Assembly: GCA_023376005.1 (NCBI GenBank)
Contig: CM042145.1
Location: forward strand, 101,307,680-101,371,679
Length of the DNA stretch: 64,000 bases
Reading direction: 5' to 3'
From: Doryteuthis pealeii
Taxonomy: Eukaryota; Mollusca; Cephalopoda; Myopsida; Loliginidae
Each line of letters starts with the position of its first letter. Position 1 is the first letter of the stretch. Position numbers and translations under genes: made by a program. Shown piece after piece: positions 46,665 through 61,196 of this stretch. Under the pieces are notes generated by a model, which made no database searches, was not told the origin of the DNA, and was given only the letters and a program-made list of their open reading frames with translations.

Positions 46665-46922
46665 CTGAAAACATATATATAAAAGAAAAACTCTGATATG
46701 AAACGCTCCAAATTAAAACAGAAACATAACGAAAAAGAATTACATATGTTCCTTGGTAAAGGGAATATGGTAGAAAGGTGTAATGAGGAATGATGTTATT
46801 TCAAAGTAACAATTTCAATATATTTAGTATCAACAAGAAAGGCTAGTCATTTTTAATCTTAAATCTTTTCTGATAGAAATTTCTTAGAAAATCGCCAAAA
46901 AAAGTCAACAGAAAAAACTCAC

Positions 46923-47017
46923 GCCATGTTATTTAAGCATTATAGTAAGCTGTTTGCTTTTCATCTTCACTTGATTTCTTCTGAAGATTTTTGATCACAT
47001 AAGGCGTTGATTCAGTT
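46923..47017 (-). pseudogene. copy B of PDXDC1 exon 9
   Basis: About 95 versus 92 nt. Extra bases occur in CCATGTT, TGATTTCTT and GATTTTTG, one base is lost before TTCTAC, and the donor has become GGCGTGAG. Confidence 0.75.
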
Positions 47018-47562
47018 CTACAAAAGGAAAAGAAAAAGATTATGGCTAGAGTTGTCTCCCTTGTCCTCTTTTGCTTATTGTGCCAACATTTGGTAGGACA
47101 AAAATGCAGGCGGTACCTTGACTTACGAGTTTTAAATTCATTCAGCTCTAAATGAATTTTCTCGAATATGAATCAGTTTTCCCGCATTGACATAAATGAA
47201 ATGGCATTAATGCCGTTCAACCCCCCTCATTTTTTTTGTTAATAAAAAAAAAAAGCAGATAAAATGTACTGGCATTGTATAAAACATAATAAAATAGAAT
47301 GCAATATAATTAAATGTGCTGTAATATGTTTGTTTTTTCCTTATAAATGATTTTTTTCTTTGGCACTAATAAATTGGAAAACAATGTTTTTAGAGAACTT
47401 ATTAACAGAAGTGGTATCTGAACTCACCACGTACACAAAATTTTAGTTCTCAACACAAAAATAAAAAAAATTAACCCAAGTGACAGCTCATAACTTTACA
47501 ATTTGATTAAATTTAAAAAATATTGTGGATCTTTTGTTCAAATCTTGTCAAGTTCTCTCTAC

Positions 47563-47630
47563 CTGTTTTTAGGAGAATTCTCTGTGGTACCGGAAATATC
47601 ACAGTTGGAAGTCACAACATCAAAGACAAC
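47563..47630 (-). pseudogene. copy B of PDXDC1 exon 8
   Basis: About 68 versus 64 nt, with added bases in GTTTTT, GTGGTACC, GGAAATAT and GGAAGTC. Splice sites are roughly kept; frame lost. Confidence 0.75.
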
Positions 47631-49223
47631 CTTAAAAAAAAAAAGAAGAAAAAAAATAAGGTTCAAAAAGATCTTATTTTTATTTTGAAGATTTTGAAAA
47701 CTAAGAAACAAGTGTCAAAGAACTGAGGACATGTTGGAGAAAAAAAAATTAAATTATGTAATCTTAGCTAAAATAATGGACATTACCAAGATTGACTGGG
47801 TGGGGGTGGGGGTAAAAGTTCTCCTACATCTGCTGGGTGGGTGATTTATTAAATGTTCACTCACAACGGTCCATTGTCTGCCAACAAGTTGTGACATGCC
47901 AGTGACAGACAATTAGCAAATGACTTAGTGTAAGAGTGGACTCCTGCTTATCTCAGGGCATTCAATAAAGTGGATATATATATATATATATATATTTGGT
48001 TTGTTGGTTGGTTTTTGAAGGTATCACAATGCAAAGTGTAAAGAAAAAAAGAAGTAACTATGGTGTTGTCCTGTTAACCTGTGATTTATTCTGATATTTC
48101 GGAATAAAAATCCTTTCTACAGAAAGACCACCGAACTGAAGTTGTTGCTAGTGGCTGTTCATTTCTTCTGTCTCATGCCTTCCAAATTCTCTGTGTGTGC
48201 ATGTGTGTTGGATGGGTGCTTTGTTTATGTGTGTTTGCTTTGTGTGTGTGTTGTAGGTGTGACGCCTGTTCAGTTTATATATATATATATATATAATATA
48301 TATATGTGGTCCTACTAGAATTTGATCTCTGCTGTTTCCATACAGTTATCACACTGGGTGGCCATTTCAAATTTTCCCTAAAGGAGAACATTGCTCTCCC
48401 AAAAAGAGGAGGATTGGGCAGGAAAAGGAGAACTCATTTATGTTATCATCTTATTGGTGTGTTGATAAACTGCAACTTTTCCCAACTCCTGGCCAAATCA
48501 TAACAGCCACACGTAGCAGAAGACATGAAATTATGTTTCTTTACTTTTAGATATAAATCCAAATTCTTTGACCAATTCATGGTTAAAACTTGGTCTTTCC
48601 TGACTGCAATTTTTTAGGGGGTAAATAAGCACAGAACCTTAATACTATATGCTCTCATCAAAAGACTCAGAGAGGAAGAGGGCATGTTTGACCTTTGTAA
48701 TTCCAGAAACCTGACTGAAGTGGAATGTTGTATTTGAAGCACCCTCTACTATTCATAGTGGGCCAATTACATGTGGAGTCTTGAGTGGAGGGGTGGGAGA
48801 AAACGTGTTACCATGGTGACAAATTAGGTCCGTTAACAATATAATGAAAGATCAAAATAGGCTGGCTTTAAGCTGGCACAGATGGAGGATGGCTTTCTCA
48901 AAGCCGTACACGAGTCTGGCATAAAGTCAGACCATCCAGCTTACCATAGCACCAGAACCCTAAAATATGAATTTTACATACAAAAATGTTGCATATTGAA
49001 AAATAGGATAGGAAACAGTCATTTATACATTCTAGGTATTTCCTTTTCAGCAGGAAAACACAATACAAAGTAAAATGATACAATTTAAATGTAATCTATA
49101 AGTATTAATAATATACTTGTGATTATAAAAAATTTAATTGTTCCTTCTTGAAGAGATGACTGAGGTGAAACTTGAGAACAAAACCTTAATATAACATGTA
49201 ACTGATATGAAGCAAAAACTTAC

Positions 49224-49301
49224 AAGAGTATCCAATTGTTGTTGATTCAGATCACCAGATTTGCAGAATCTTTTTTCTTTCTGATTTTATCTTTTCTGTA
49301 T
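49224..49301 (-). pseudogene. copy B of PDXDC1 exon 7
   Basis: Resembles 30653-30727. Indels include TATCCAATT for TATCAATT and extra T and TAT in the Lys/Glu-coding part. Confidence 0.75.
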
Positions 49302-50245
49302 CTGTTAAAAAAAAATAAAAGAGAAATTTATGGTATTAGAAAACAGCTTTTTAAAATTTGTTTTTTTTTTAACTCCTGACCTCATAAGCCTATATTTTGT
49401 GCTGAGCTTATTTTGCTATCCTGTATACTTGATATTTCACGATCAGAGAAATTCTACCAGATGCTGAGGGAGCTCCATAATGAATGTTACACGCTGTTTG
49501 AACAAATCTTGGAAGCAGCATTCCCCCCCCCCAAAAAAAACAACCCAGCTGTATAGTCTCCCTGCTTCCTATTAATAAACCATCCAAGGTGAATGAACAG
49601 ACATGCTGGGAATGAGGGCACACCATAAGTGAAGTTTTTCTAATTGTGACACCTACACATAGACACAATCCAGTGTAGCTGACACAATAACCTATATCAA
49701 TCAAGCTCTGTACAGATTCTGGAAGCCACATTAGACTTGCCACTTGCCAGGGGTGATGACCGATAGGGATGGCTGGCGAGAAAGAGTCAAGGTAATGTGG
49801 CTGACAGCTGACCTGATGAGGAATGACAGCAATTTCATGTTTTGTGGTCCGCATTCAAAATGTAGTTTCTCAGCCCTTTGGCTACAATCAAGTGGTAGTA
49901 TCTCTTATGAACTTAATTATCTGAAATGTCCTCAATGTGGAAGCTTTGATACTATTAAAACCCTAGATATATAACATATGAGATATTAAACAATTGAAGA
50001 AATATACAATTTTGGATCTTGGAGGAGTGTTTAGCAATAAATGGTTATTATATGTAGGAAATGGAATCGTGAACCCAAGTTTCAAATGTTAGACGAGGCT
50101 GTTTGGCATTTCCTTTGAGCTAGAAAATATTTAAGGAATTAATTTTTATACATTTTGCCAGTAGAATACAGTCAGATTTTTTTTTTATAAAAAAAACCTG
50201 AGATTATAGACAATAAAAAGAAAAACATTTCCTGAAAAATCTTAC

Positions 50246-50303
50246 CACCAGCTAAGTCCTGACTGTTGGTGAGTGAATTTAGCCTTTTCAGCAAGAGTTT
50301 ACA
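50246..50303 (-). pseudogene. copy B of PDXDC1 exon 6
   Basis: About 58 versus 51 nt, with an insertion around CCAGCTAAGTCC and extra bases at GGTGAGTG. Frame broken. Confidence 0.75.
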
Positions 50304-51391
50304 CTGAAAAAAGAAAAGAAAAATTAAAAATCATGAAGAAATAAAAGTAATAATTTGTTCATTTATCATAAAAACAGAACAAGTTAATCATTTCATTGGG
50401 AAAAGAAAGTTAGAAATACTTTAATAATTTTTTTAAACGTTTAAGGGGTATTTTAAAGATTTCATTGAAAAGTGTAGTTTAAATTTAGTTTTTAAAAAAA
50501 ATTACTTTTAAAATCAATTAACATAACAACAAATTAGCATCTCAATAAAATTAATGATGGCATCAATATCTTGAACAATTTACTCTTTAAAACGGCAAGA
50601 GTGGCCTAATGTCAGTAATCATGCGGACAAGTGAGGGAGTTCTAATCTCCTTTTCACTAGTATAGACCAGGGAGTTGTTTTTTTGGGCGTTTTGAGGTGG
50701 GGAGCCAACACAAACCATCGTAATTTTTTATATTAAAAATGTCCAAATAACACTGGGCAAAACAATTTTTGTTGAGTTGGATCTGACACTTGTTTTGACT
50801 ATTATTTGACCTCTATCCAAAAAGACCCAAGTTTTTTCTATATACAATCAACTTTTGAGCTAAAGGATACCCTCAATTTTTTCTGCAAAGCCATAAAAAT
50901 ACAGCATCTAACAAATTTGTGCTTATTTTATGGAATGCTTAAAAAATTCACATATAATGAAAGTAATAAACATAATAAATAGTCTCCAATTTAAATATAT
51001 GAAAAACATTTTTATTTTAGAAATTCAAATTAAGGATGAGTTTTCCCTTTAAAACTAAATGTGAATATTTGGGGATTTCGCAACAAGAGATTAAACGTCT
51101 TTATCTACATTGCCATCCTCAATAACCATGTCCAAATGGTTTGACAAGCTAGTATCAGCTATCACTGATCTTTTATGACCAGAATAGAGATGTATTTATT
51201 TAATTAATTTCTCAGTTTTTGACTCTAAACCATTTTCTAAAAGCTAACAATCTCTGTCTTTCAGGCGGTCTGATATTTTGGATTGTGGGCGGTTTGGGGC
51301 GCTCCTGGTAGATAAAGGGTCAAAAGTGTAGAATTTTGTGAACAAACGCAAGGTGAGTTTAATCAGAATAAGGTAATTTAAATGTTCTTAC

Positions 51392-51547
51392 CAAAATGGA
51401 AAGGATGATTGATTCTATTGAGAATGCCTTCATGCCCCAGATCTGTAGAGAGTCCACATGGTAGACAGTGAGAGTTTTGATGCAGCATTGAAAGAATTCA
51501 TTCCAGCAGCATAGGTGCATAGTTGTGTCTTCACACATATACAATGT
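51392..51547 (-). pseudogene. copy B of PDXDC1 exon 5
   Basis: Same overall length as 32761-32916, but insertions and deletions offset each other (extra A at the donor end, lost C in GACTCTG, extra G before CATAGTTG). The LPLWISL block is out of frame with the start of the exon. Confidence 0.8.
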
Positions 51548-52899
51548 CTGACGGACAAACAATCAAGGAACAAAACTGTTTTTAGAGAATTCTTTTAAAA
51601 AACAATTATTTTATTAAAAAAAAACAATATCAATTTTTTAAGCATTTTTTTTTTTGATTTTGTTTTGTTTTCGGGAAATTTCCATGGGTCTGCTAGTAGT
51701 TTTATTAATATCATAAACTATGTATTTAATAAAGAACTGATAGCAACTTACAAATATTTATCCTTATAAATATCAAAAAAATAATTATAATTACATTATA
51801 ATGCAACTTATGGGACTGTGATATACTATATTACAACATTTGATATGTATGGCTTTAGAGACCTATTTTGCAATAAAAGTTCAACATGTAAAAAGTAATA
51901 ATAATCTTGATATTAACCTCACTCTCATCCCCTATTTTGACAATACAGCATTTTTTAAAGCAATTCATTTTAAAATGGTAATAAGAAATTCAGCGGATAA
52001 GCGACACTAGAATAATCAGGATTTACATTTTTAAAATTTCATCTTGGATGATTTGGAATGGGCTAATTTTTTTAGCAGAAGGTGGTTGCAAGATGATAAT
52101 AGTCGTATTTTGTAGGAACTTCCCAGTAGTTAATATAAATGCATTATAGTTAGTTCTTTGACCTTTTTTTCTTAATTAGTAATCATATTAACCCAGATTA
52201 TTTTAACAGTAGCCAAAAAAAGTCACAAGATGTGAAATAGAAAATTTAGTAGTGCTAGGTATTTAAAAGTTCAGACCAATTTGCTCCATGTAGCCGCAAT
52301 ACTGGTAAATGAGATTTGGTCTCTATTTGTCTGTATCCGAACCTACATCACTGCTTATGTCATATTACCAAAATCTGTAAATATTTAGATAAAGATAACC
52401 TTGTATTATTACACTCAAAATTTGAGTAGGCACTTAGCAGGTCCTTATGTTTTTTAAAACAAGTTTCAATAGATACATGCCGCGGTATTATTATATCTAT
52501 ATATAGTTTTATTTTTCATATATATTTCAAGTTATCTAACTTTAATATATATTTAAAGAGTTATCTAAACTTTAATATATATTAAAAAGTTTACAAAATA
52601 AAATAAATATCCTACGATTTTGTGTAAAATATTCAACTAATTTATTCAAATAATAATTAAAGATGCCTTGCAACATCTATTTGAAAGGGACATAAACTAA
52701 GTTTTCATTTCAAAATTGTTTTATTTTTTTAAAAACTCTTTAATAAATTTGATGAATTTTTATTTACTTATGATACAAACCTCTCACACTGAATTTTTAA
52801 CTCCCACCTGCCCACTCAGGCAAAATCTTTTCAAAAATTAATCTTTACAACCCGCCCAGAGTGTCATTTAATATATGAAATGAATGTCAATAAAGGATC

Positions 52900-53022
52900 A
52901 GCTGCTTGAAAGGGAATGGAATGCCCAGCCATTTGCAAGTGTTTATTGTAATACTGTCCAAGCCGCATTTGATGCGTGGACTGTGTTTGGATCGGAAAAC
53001 AGAATCATGCTGCAAATTGTTT
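52900..53022 (-). pseudogene. copy B of PDXDC1 exon 4
   Basis: Resembles 34248-34368. The lysine codon region has lost one C of TTTGCCAAG, the AAGCCGC segment has extra bases, and the donor side TACAGC has become TCAGC. Confidence 0.8.
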
Positions 53023-54537
53023 CTGGAAGAGAAATCCATGTAATGTTAATAGGCATCGAATCATGTCAAGAAAAATTTTTCTTTCTAATCCATAATAAGG
53101 ATATTTGCCTGCTCATGTCCACTTATGAGGGCTGGAACCACAAGGTCTCGGTTTTTACGTGGGCACATAAAAATTGCGTTGTCCTGGGGGAATGTCCCTG
53201 GGATCGAGCTATTAATTGTACTTTACTGGTCCAGAGACCGAAGCACACTGGCCCCCCAGCCAGAGGCCGGGTATAGAAGGTAAGTCTCCAAAGCATAGAA
53301 TCTGGAACAGATACTACAACTTTGATCCTCCCTTCTAATAAACAATGAATAAATTTAGATAAAGAGTAAGTATTTACTGACTATCTCAAACCTTTCAGTT
53401 GAACAGCAAAGTATGTTAACGTAGGGAGCCAACGCACAAAACGAAAGCTAATGCAGTGGCCAGTGTTTAAAAAGTGCGTGGTATCCCTTCAGCATTCCTC
53501 TGTTGAGGTGCAGGCACTGGGTAATAAAACAGCACGCCCTGCCCCTTTAAATCGGGACAAGTACTTAGTGATGGTCCCCTTAGGATCATCTGATATTATA
53601 ATATCTTACCTGTCAATGGCACTGGACACAAGGGCCTGAAGGCCAGGTAAGTATGAATTAGATAAGAAGTATGCACATATGGCTTCTTGTTGATTATTAT
53701 TTATTGTTAGAGACTTTCTCTCAATGAGGAAACAAATTTCATAAATCAAAAATCCTCTCACTTGTCTTAATAAGTAAGCATACCAATGTGATAGCTCTAT
53801 ATAAACAGTTTTTGACCATCTAATCGAGGATAGACAAACTATTAATAATGAATGTTTAGATTAAAGTTATTGGTATCCAATAAGCCATGTTGCTTTGGTA
53901 TCTATGTAAATGGCAAAACTAAAAAATGTCAATTTAACAAAGAATGTAGAAAAAAACAAGTTTTATATAGATCAACTGTGGATTATTGTTGGTTTGGTTT
54001 CTTTGTTTTAATGGCATATCAACCTTCAATGGGTTATTTAATGCCAAACCATCCTTGTAGAAGAAATTGTAATGGATATTATCTAACTCCATAGCTAGAG
54101 AGATAGGGGGTACATACCTTTCCCAAGGTTATTAGTCCATAAAAAGTAATGTAAATAGCACATGACTACAAGCTGCAAATTTGCTACTAATGATGTCATA
54201 GGGGCCTGCAGGTTAGGGCACTATGCCATGTACTTCCAACCCCAAGTTGTTGGAAGTAGCTATTATGGACAATGTTGCAAAGTTTATCCTTGGTAGAGAA
54301 CAAGCTGGGAGGGAGGGAAAGAAAAGGGTTCATACCCTTCCCATAGGGTATTAGTCCAAAAAGTGGAACGTATTATAGTGCGACTAGAGTTAGAACTTGC
54401 TTACTACAATGTGACAAGCCCAGTATGTTATCCCACTACATGATGGGGATTTTTCCCTTGTGGATATTGTTGTTATTCTTTATTTTATCTTGATAGAAAT
54501 CTCCAAGCAAAAGTTTTAAAAAAGATTGACATCTTAC

Positions 54538-54622
54538 CCTTCACATGGCAACCAAAATACCATTAAGGGCACATTTTCTTTGTAGTCTTTTTAATTGTCA
54601 ACATGTCCAACAACTGGAGTGC
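54538..54622 (-). pseudogene. copy B of PDXDC1 exon 3
   Basis: 85 nt, but CTTCAACATGC reads CTTCACATGGC, with a compensating shift nearby, and other slips at CATATTTC. The splice AG and GT remain. Confidence 0.75.
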
Positions 54623-55693
54623 CTAGAAAAACAAAAAAGAAAAGAATATGAGTTGGGAAAATTTTTCAATGAAATGAATTATTAAAAGTTGTAGATACAA
54701 TAGCAAGGAAAAAAAAATGATGAAATAAAAAATAAATACTGATTTAAAAAAAATAATAAAATTACAAATACTAAAGACATCATAGTTTATAATTTTGATT
54801 GTTTTAAAACATTATATATGAGATACTGAGCCTGCTTATCAACAATTAACCCTTAGAACCTGAAGCAGTTCAGTATTTTTGCAAGCTACTTAGATGTACA
54901 TAATCTGGGCAGTCTGAATTTCCAACTGGGTAATCCCATTTTAAAATGAAAGTAAATTTGTCATTTGCTTTGTTTTTATTCGGCACAGTGTGGCATGAGG
55001 TTAACCAAAATTCAAATGTTTGGGGAATTTAACCATGGGGAATTTAACCAAGGACCCCCGACCAAGTCCTGTTAAATAACTGATTAAAACATTTTGCATT
55101 TAAGCCTAATTCTTAAACCAGGAAGAATACTGTGCCTGCCTGTTAATCCATTAATCAGATATTAAGAATGCCTATCATCACTAACAATTAGATATTGAGA
55201 TGCCTATCATCCGCTAACATTAGATATTGAGAACTGCCTATATCCGCTAACATTGATATTGAGAACTGCCTATCATCCGCTAGGATTATTACTGAGACTG
55301 CCTATCATCCATTAAGATCATATACTGAGACTGTCTATCATCCACTAGGTGAGATACCGAGATTGCCTATCCCCCATTAAAATAAATTGTAATACATTCT
55401 ATTAAGTCTTAGCTATTTTATTTTTTAAATGAAAGTTCCTATCATCTGATCAAAAATTGATCATAAGTGTTTTTTAGGCATTTAACTATTTTTATCAATT
55501 TATGGTCTTGAAAGGAGAAATGTTATTGGGATATAAATAATAAGGTAGTTTAAATGGTATCTAACCCCATGATCCCCAGGACATCTAACAATCAACCCAA
55601 ACAATTAATCTGTCATGAACTCTAGAATTAAAGAGAAGGACTCTGTTTGTATGTCAAAATTGTATTAGTATAAAAATAGACAGGACACTCACA

Positions 55694-55775
55694 CAGCATA
55701 ACCTACCAAGAAGGACAGGAGTTTTAGCAGCAAGCAATATCATCTTTGTATCAACTTCTCCAGCAATAGCTAATC
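55694..55775 (-). pseudogene. copy B of PDXDC1 exon 2
   Basis: Resembles 36998-37076 with extra bases in CAAGAAGGAC, GCAAGCAAT and CTTTGTATC and one lost in GCTACATCC. The donor TCACCAG reads TCACACAG. Confidence 0.75.
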
Positions 55776-58409
55776 CTAAAAAAAGTTTAAAATACATTGT
55801 ATCAAATCACAAAAATGAAAATAAGACAACGATTTTAATAATTTGAAAACCAGCACATATAATATATAAAGTTGCTTTTAATTTTCAGAAGAAAAAATAA
55901 GAATGAATGCCATTTTCAGCCATATTGGTGATTAAACCAAATGAAAATAAAACAAAATTCAGTCATCATAAAAATGTAATAAATAAAAGCAGCAATTTTT
56001 TAATCAATTAAATTAATTAAAAAGAATACTGTTCCCAAAATTCACAAAAAAAGTGAATCAGCTGTGTTATTTCACAAAAATGTATAAGGTGTTTTCTAAA
56101 ATTCACTCTTTGTATTTAAGAAACAAATCAGAGAAATGGTGATAAAAAGGTTTAAAAACTTGGGCAAGAACGCAACTTGGAATTTTAACCTGGAAATATA
56201 AGAAAGTGCCTATCACCAAGTTACAACTATGTGGCTGCCGAGATTTTAAATTTCATGCATAAATATAAAACACTCAGTCATATAATGGTTGGAAAACTGA
56301 AACCTATCTGACTAAAATGGGTTAATATTCTTTTTTGTTTGTCTTGTTAGTCAGCATAATCAACCTCAGTGGGTCCATTTATGCCCGATAAAGTTTTGAA
56401 ATAAATCAATTCTTAATGGATAATACAATTTTGGTTTATAAATACATTTTCTATTTAACCCTTAGATGGGACCTAACAGGTCTACCGACTGCCGGTCAGA
56501 GTGACGCAGGGAGCAATGGTGATGAAGGGGTGCTCCACATTCCGCCAAAACCTCCAAAACTGGAACCTCACCATCAGTAGGGTTTAATAACGTCATTCCA
56601 GGACATGTAGACCACCGCCTTCTAGCACCCATATGATAAAAAGGGGTTGGGGCTTTGTCCAATAAGGGCAATAGGGTTGGGAAAAATCATATAGGTGCTA
56701 GGCTTGACGTGAACCAGCGATTGATTCGAAGGGGGCCTCTCCGACCGCTCCGTCTAGCCCCAAGATGGTAAATATTCTTTAAATAATAAAATATCCTTTA
56801 TGATATTTCATCAATAATAATCTGAGAATAAACTATCTTGATCCTCTGGTAATAAATCTGTTGATTCTCTTCTATAACAACTCCATTCAATGTTTTTAAG
56901 GATTCTTTTTTCATATCCCTCATCCCCTTAAATGACTCATGGGGTTAATTGCTTTAATAATAAGAATTTGCTCGTCTGGGTTGGCGAATCCTGTAGGCTG
57001 AAAATTAAGCCTAACAAGGATAACTTGATCTTAATGGGATCAACATGAGACATGTGATATTGACATCTGAGGTCAACTAGAGGTCACCAAAGTCAATATA
57101 GAATGCAACACTATAAAACTCTTCTTTTTGCCATTTTTATCTTAAAAACTGTTTGTGATGTGGTGACTGACAACCAAACCTGGCAATCTTGGATGTATGC
57201 AAGCATCTGCAAAAAAATTGCAGCAGATATACGATACTGAGTCAGACCACTGTAGAAACTTTGAATGTCAGTTGGGAAGGTTATAGTCATCCCTTTCAGC
57301 ATGGGAATTTGGTTGGGTGAATAACAGATATCACATGTTAAGAGAGGTTAGGTTTGGGATTTAATTGGAATTCTAAAAAGTCAGTTAAGGGGTCCGAGCA
57401 GATTCAAAAGGGAAAGCGTTACGCTTAAATCAACTTACAGCTAAATTCCACCATTGTAATGTCACCTTGCCTTGAAAGAAGAAAAAATTATTTTAAATCA
57501 GGGAATTAACGGAATTTAAATGAAATTTCAAATGTTTGATTATTAATGATATAATGCCAACCAGTTTATTTTATTTAAAACTTTTTACATTTTTTCAAGG
57601 TCAGTTTAACTTTTGAACCAACTATCTTTGAGGCGTAACACAGATTCTCAGATACCCCGTGGTTCAAAGTTAACTGACCTGAAAAATGTAAAAAAAATTT
57701 TAAAATAAAATATAACTGGTGGCATTATCTTTTTATTTCAATTATTCCAACACTGAAAATTTAATTAAAATTTGTTAATTCCCCTGATTTTTGGCATATT
57801 TATTTTCTTTCAGCGGGGTGACCATACGATGGTGGAATTCCAGGTCTTTAAAGTTCGATTTAACCCTGTTACATAAAGTTGAGGATAGCTTTAGAACCAC
57901 ACCCACCACAATAGGAGTCTCCTACTTACAGGGCTTACTGGAAATGATTGTTAAAAAGTTTCTCCTTCCTTTGAATTTATGCTGTAGAACCAATGGTTCC
58001 GCAACACTTTTTTTTTTTAACCATTAGCACAATACAATCTTCATATCCACCTTTATCATTGTGTTGGACTAAGTAAAGCTAAGTAAATAATCTATTCATA
58101 TATAAAGGGCAGTTGGTGTGTATGTATGTATGTATGTCCGGATAAAACTACGAAAATAAAACAATCAACAACAAAGTAAATATATATACACATTAGACAT
58201 CACCAGTTCTTGCTTTTTGTGCAAAAATTATGAAGATTTGATTCATATTCGAAGGTATTCAAACATTGAAATTCTACTTAGAAATATCCAGAATTTATAA
58301 ATCTCAAAAGTAAACAAATCAATAGACCAATGTTTTTTTGTCCCCTCCTCTAACCAGGCAATGGTGGGTAGTTGCTTCTAGTGAATTATAAAATTAAAAA
58401 CAGTCTTAC

Positions 58410-58528
58410 CTTTGATGATTCCTCAACTTCTTTTCCAATATTTTCTACAAGTGACACCAATTCTACAATGTTGGTGTCTGCAGTGATCAAGCCAAATTTC
58501 ACACAAGCAATGCCATCATCAGATTGAC
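58410..58528 (-). CDS. copy C of PDXDC1 exon 14 (intact)
   Basis: 119 nt, same protein as 22164-22282. The one visible change is A to G in the forward-strand TCAA(A/G)CC, which is silent. Splice sites intact. Confidence 0.8.
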
Positions 58529-58659
58529 CTGAAACATACAAATATTATTAATGATAACATTCAGGGAAAAGAAAAGAGAAAAAAAAAGACTCAGAATGTG
58601 AACACTGTAATTTACTTTACCATAACAATTAATAATCTGAGATAAACATACTCTTTCCA

Positions 58660-58935
58660 TTTCTCTGAATGTTTGAGATGAGGCTTGATGATTAGTATTA
58701 TCTGTGTTATTCAGACTATTGTCCCCATCTTCATTGTTATTTGTACAACGTTTCGGCCGATATGCCCTCTGGCCTTCTTCAGGTATTTCTTGTCGGTTTC
58801 CCAAGTCCGAGAAGGTTCCCGAGTCCGACAAGAAATACCTGAAGAAGGCCAGAGGGCATATCGGCTGAAACGTTGTACAAATAACAATGAAGATTGGGGA
58901 CAATAGTCCGAATAACACAGATAATACTAATACTC
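58660..58935. mobile_element. copy C of foldback element 1
   Basis: Same locus as 22415-22684, again flanked by ATACTCTTTCCA. The right arm reads CTGAAGAAGGCCAGAGGGC then CTGAAACGTTGTAC. The two arms are slightly more alike than in copy A. Confidence 0.65.
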
Positions 58936-58937
58936 TT

Positions 58938-60180
58938 TCCAATTATTAATATAGATAGACTAATATAATGACTATTAAATAAAACAATTATTAATACAGA
59001 TAGACTAATATAATGACTTATTAAATAACATATTACCAATATAGATAGACTATATAATGACTATTAAATAAACAATTACCAGTATAGATAGACTAATATA
59101 ATGACTATTAAATAAACAATTACCAGTATAGATAGACTAATATAATGACTATTAAATAAACAATTACCAGTATAGATAGACTAATATAATGACTATTAAA
59201 TAAACAATTACCAGTATAGATAGACTAATATAATGACTATTAAATAAACAATTACCAGTATAGATAGACTAATATAATGACTATTAAATAAACAATTAAA
59301 TTACCAATATAGATAGACTAATATAATGACTATTAAATAAACAATTACCATATAGATAGACTAATATAATGACTATTAAATAAACAATACCAGTATAGAT
59401 AGACTAATATAATGACTATTAAAAAAAAATTACCAATATAGATAGACTAATATAATGACTATTAAATAAACAATTATTAATATAGATAGACTAATATTAA
59501 TGACTATTAAATAAACAATTACCAGTATAGATAGACGAATATAATGACTATTAAATAAAAAATTACCAATATAGATAGACTAATATAATGACTATTAAAT
59601 AAACAATACCAATATAGATAGACTAATATAATGACAATTATTAAATATAGACTATAATTATTAATATAGATAGACTAATATAATGACTATTAAATAAACA
59701 ATTACCAATATAGATAGACTAATATAATGACTATTAAATAAACAATTACCAAATAAGATAGACTAATATAATGACTATTAAATAAACAATTATTAATATA
59801 GATAGACTAATATAATGACTATTAAATAAACAATTACCATATAGATAGACTAATATAATGACTATTAATAAAAAATACCAATATAGATAGGACAATAAAC
59901 AATTATATGATAGACTAATATAATGGACTATTAAATAAACAATTACCAGTATAGATAGACTAATATAATGACTATTAAATAAACAATTACCAATATAGAT
60001 AGACTAATATAATGACTATTAAATAAACAATACCAGTATAGATAGACTAATATAATGACTATTAATAAACAATTACCAATATATAACTAATATGACTATT
60101 AAATAAACCAATACAGATAGACTAATATAATGACTATTAAATAAACAATTATTAATATAGATAGACTAATATAATGACTT
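58938..60180. repeat. 44-bp tandem satellite, ~28 units (copy C)
   Basis: Head-to-tail units containing GATAGACTAATATAATGACT and ATTAAATAAACAATTACCA, with sub-variants CCAGTAT, CCAATAT and ATTAATAT. The first and last units match copy A. Some units are truncated (59870-59935, 60080-60115). Confidence 0.93.
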
Positions 60181-60289
60181 ATGTGACAGAGGGTAGTATT
60201 ATCTTAATATCTTGTATAATTTAATTTTAATCTAATTAGAATTTACTATAGAAAAGAAGCATAAAAACTGCACATAAAATGATATTTAC

Positions 60290-60414
60290 CTAAAGAAAAT
60301 GCACCGTCTGTAGCTTTAAGTTTCTGCACCATTTCAATATTGAGAGCGTTGATATCGTTTTTACTTTCCTCTGATAACTCTTCTAGTTTATCTATCAAAG
60401 CACCAGGTATGTAC
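60290..60414 (-). CDS. copy C of PDXDC1 exon 13 (intact)
   Basis: 125 nt, identical protein to 23026-23150, both splice sites kept. Confidence 0.8.
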
Positions 60415-61196
60415 CTAAAGAAAATTGAAATAAATTTTTGACATTGATGCAGTGCCACAACGGGATATTAATCTTGCTATGAAAAAATCAGAAATAATCA
60501 ATAACTTAAAATTGGTTGACATTATGATTTTTTTTATAGCATTTCTGGATTCCTTGGGTAAAAATTCTTTTATAAACCAATTTTTAGTAGTAGGGAAGCT
60601 CTAGAACTTATTTTACAGACAAAAATAGATTACAAAAAGTCGCCATTTTTCACCAACTGCACCAAATTTGGAGAGTTAAAAAAAGGACATAGGTCCGCCA
60701 ATTTTTTGAATTGGAAGCTCAAATTTTAGGGATTGTCTAACATTAACATAGTTCACATGTGGAAAAAAATTCAGAAAAATTGAAGGGGGTGGGTGACAAT
60801 CTTACTTTTTTCTGGATGATTTGACATGGAATTACCCGATGGTTAGTTCATTAGAATTGAGCAGAAGGACTCAAGTTATAATAATAGTAGGACTTTATTT
60901 GAATAGATTGAGTTCTAATGTGAATAGATAGTGAACTTTAAAATATCCCATCATACAGGTAAAAAATGCCAAGAAAATTTGGTACAGCTATCAAGGAAAT
61001 TTGGTAGGCAAAGAGTTAATGTGACTCTTTAAATGAAACACTGATTTCAGTGGCTTATATTTTTAATAAACTAATAATATTTATATTATTTAGTTTTCCC
61101 ACTTTGAATATTAATAGATTTTGGTTTGATATGAATTGGGAATTCCAGTTCCCTAATAAAATGAAAGTTTGAAAGCAAAAAAAGTGCCAAGTTTAC

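Larger units (their letters stand above)
41697..58022. repeat. copy B: indel-rich duplicate of 23243-39260
   Basis: Colinear, same orientation. It starts inside intron 12 (ATAACTTAAAATTGGTTGAC) and ends within the run after GTAGAACCA.TGGTTCC. Nearly every line has one or more single-base insertions or deletions relative to copy A, with few substitutions. Exons 12 to 2 are recognisable but frameshifted; exons 13, 14 and 1 are absent. Confidence 0.9.
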
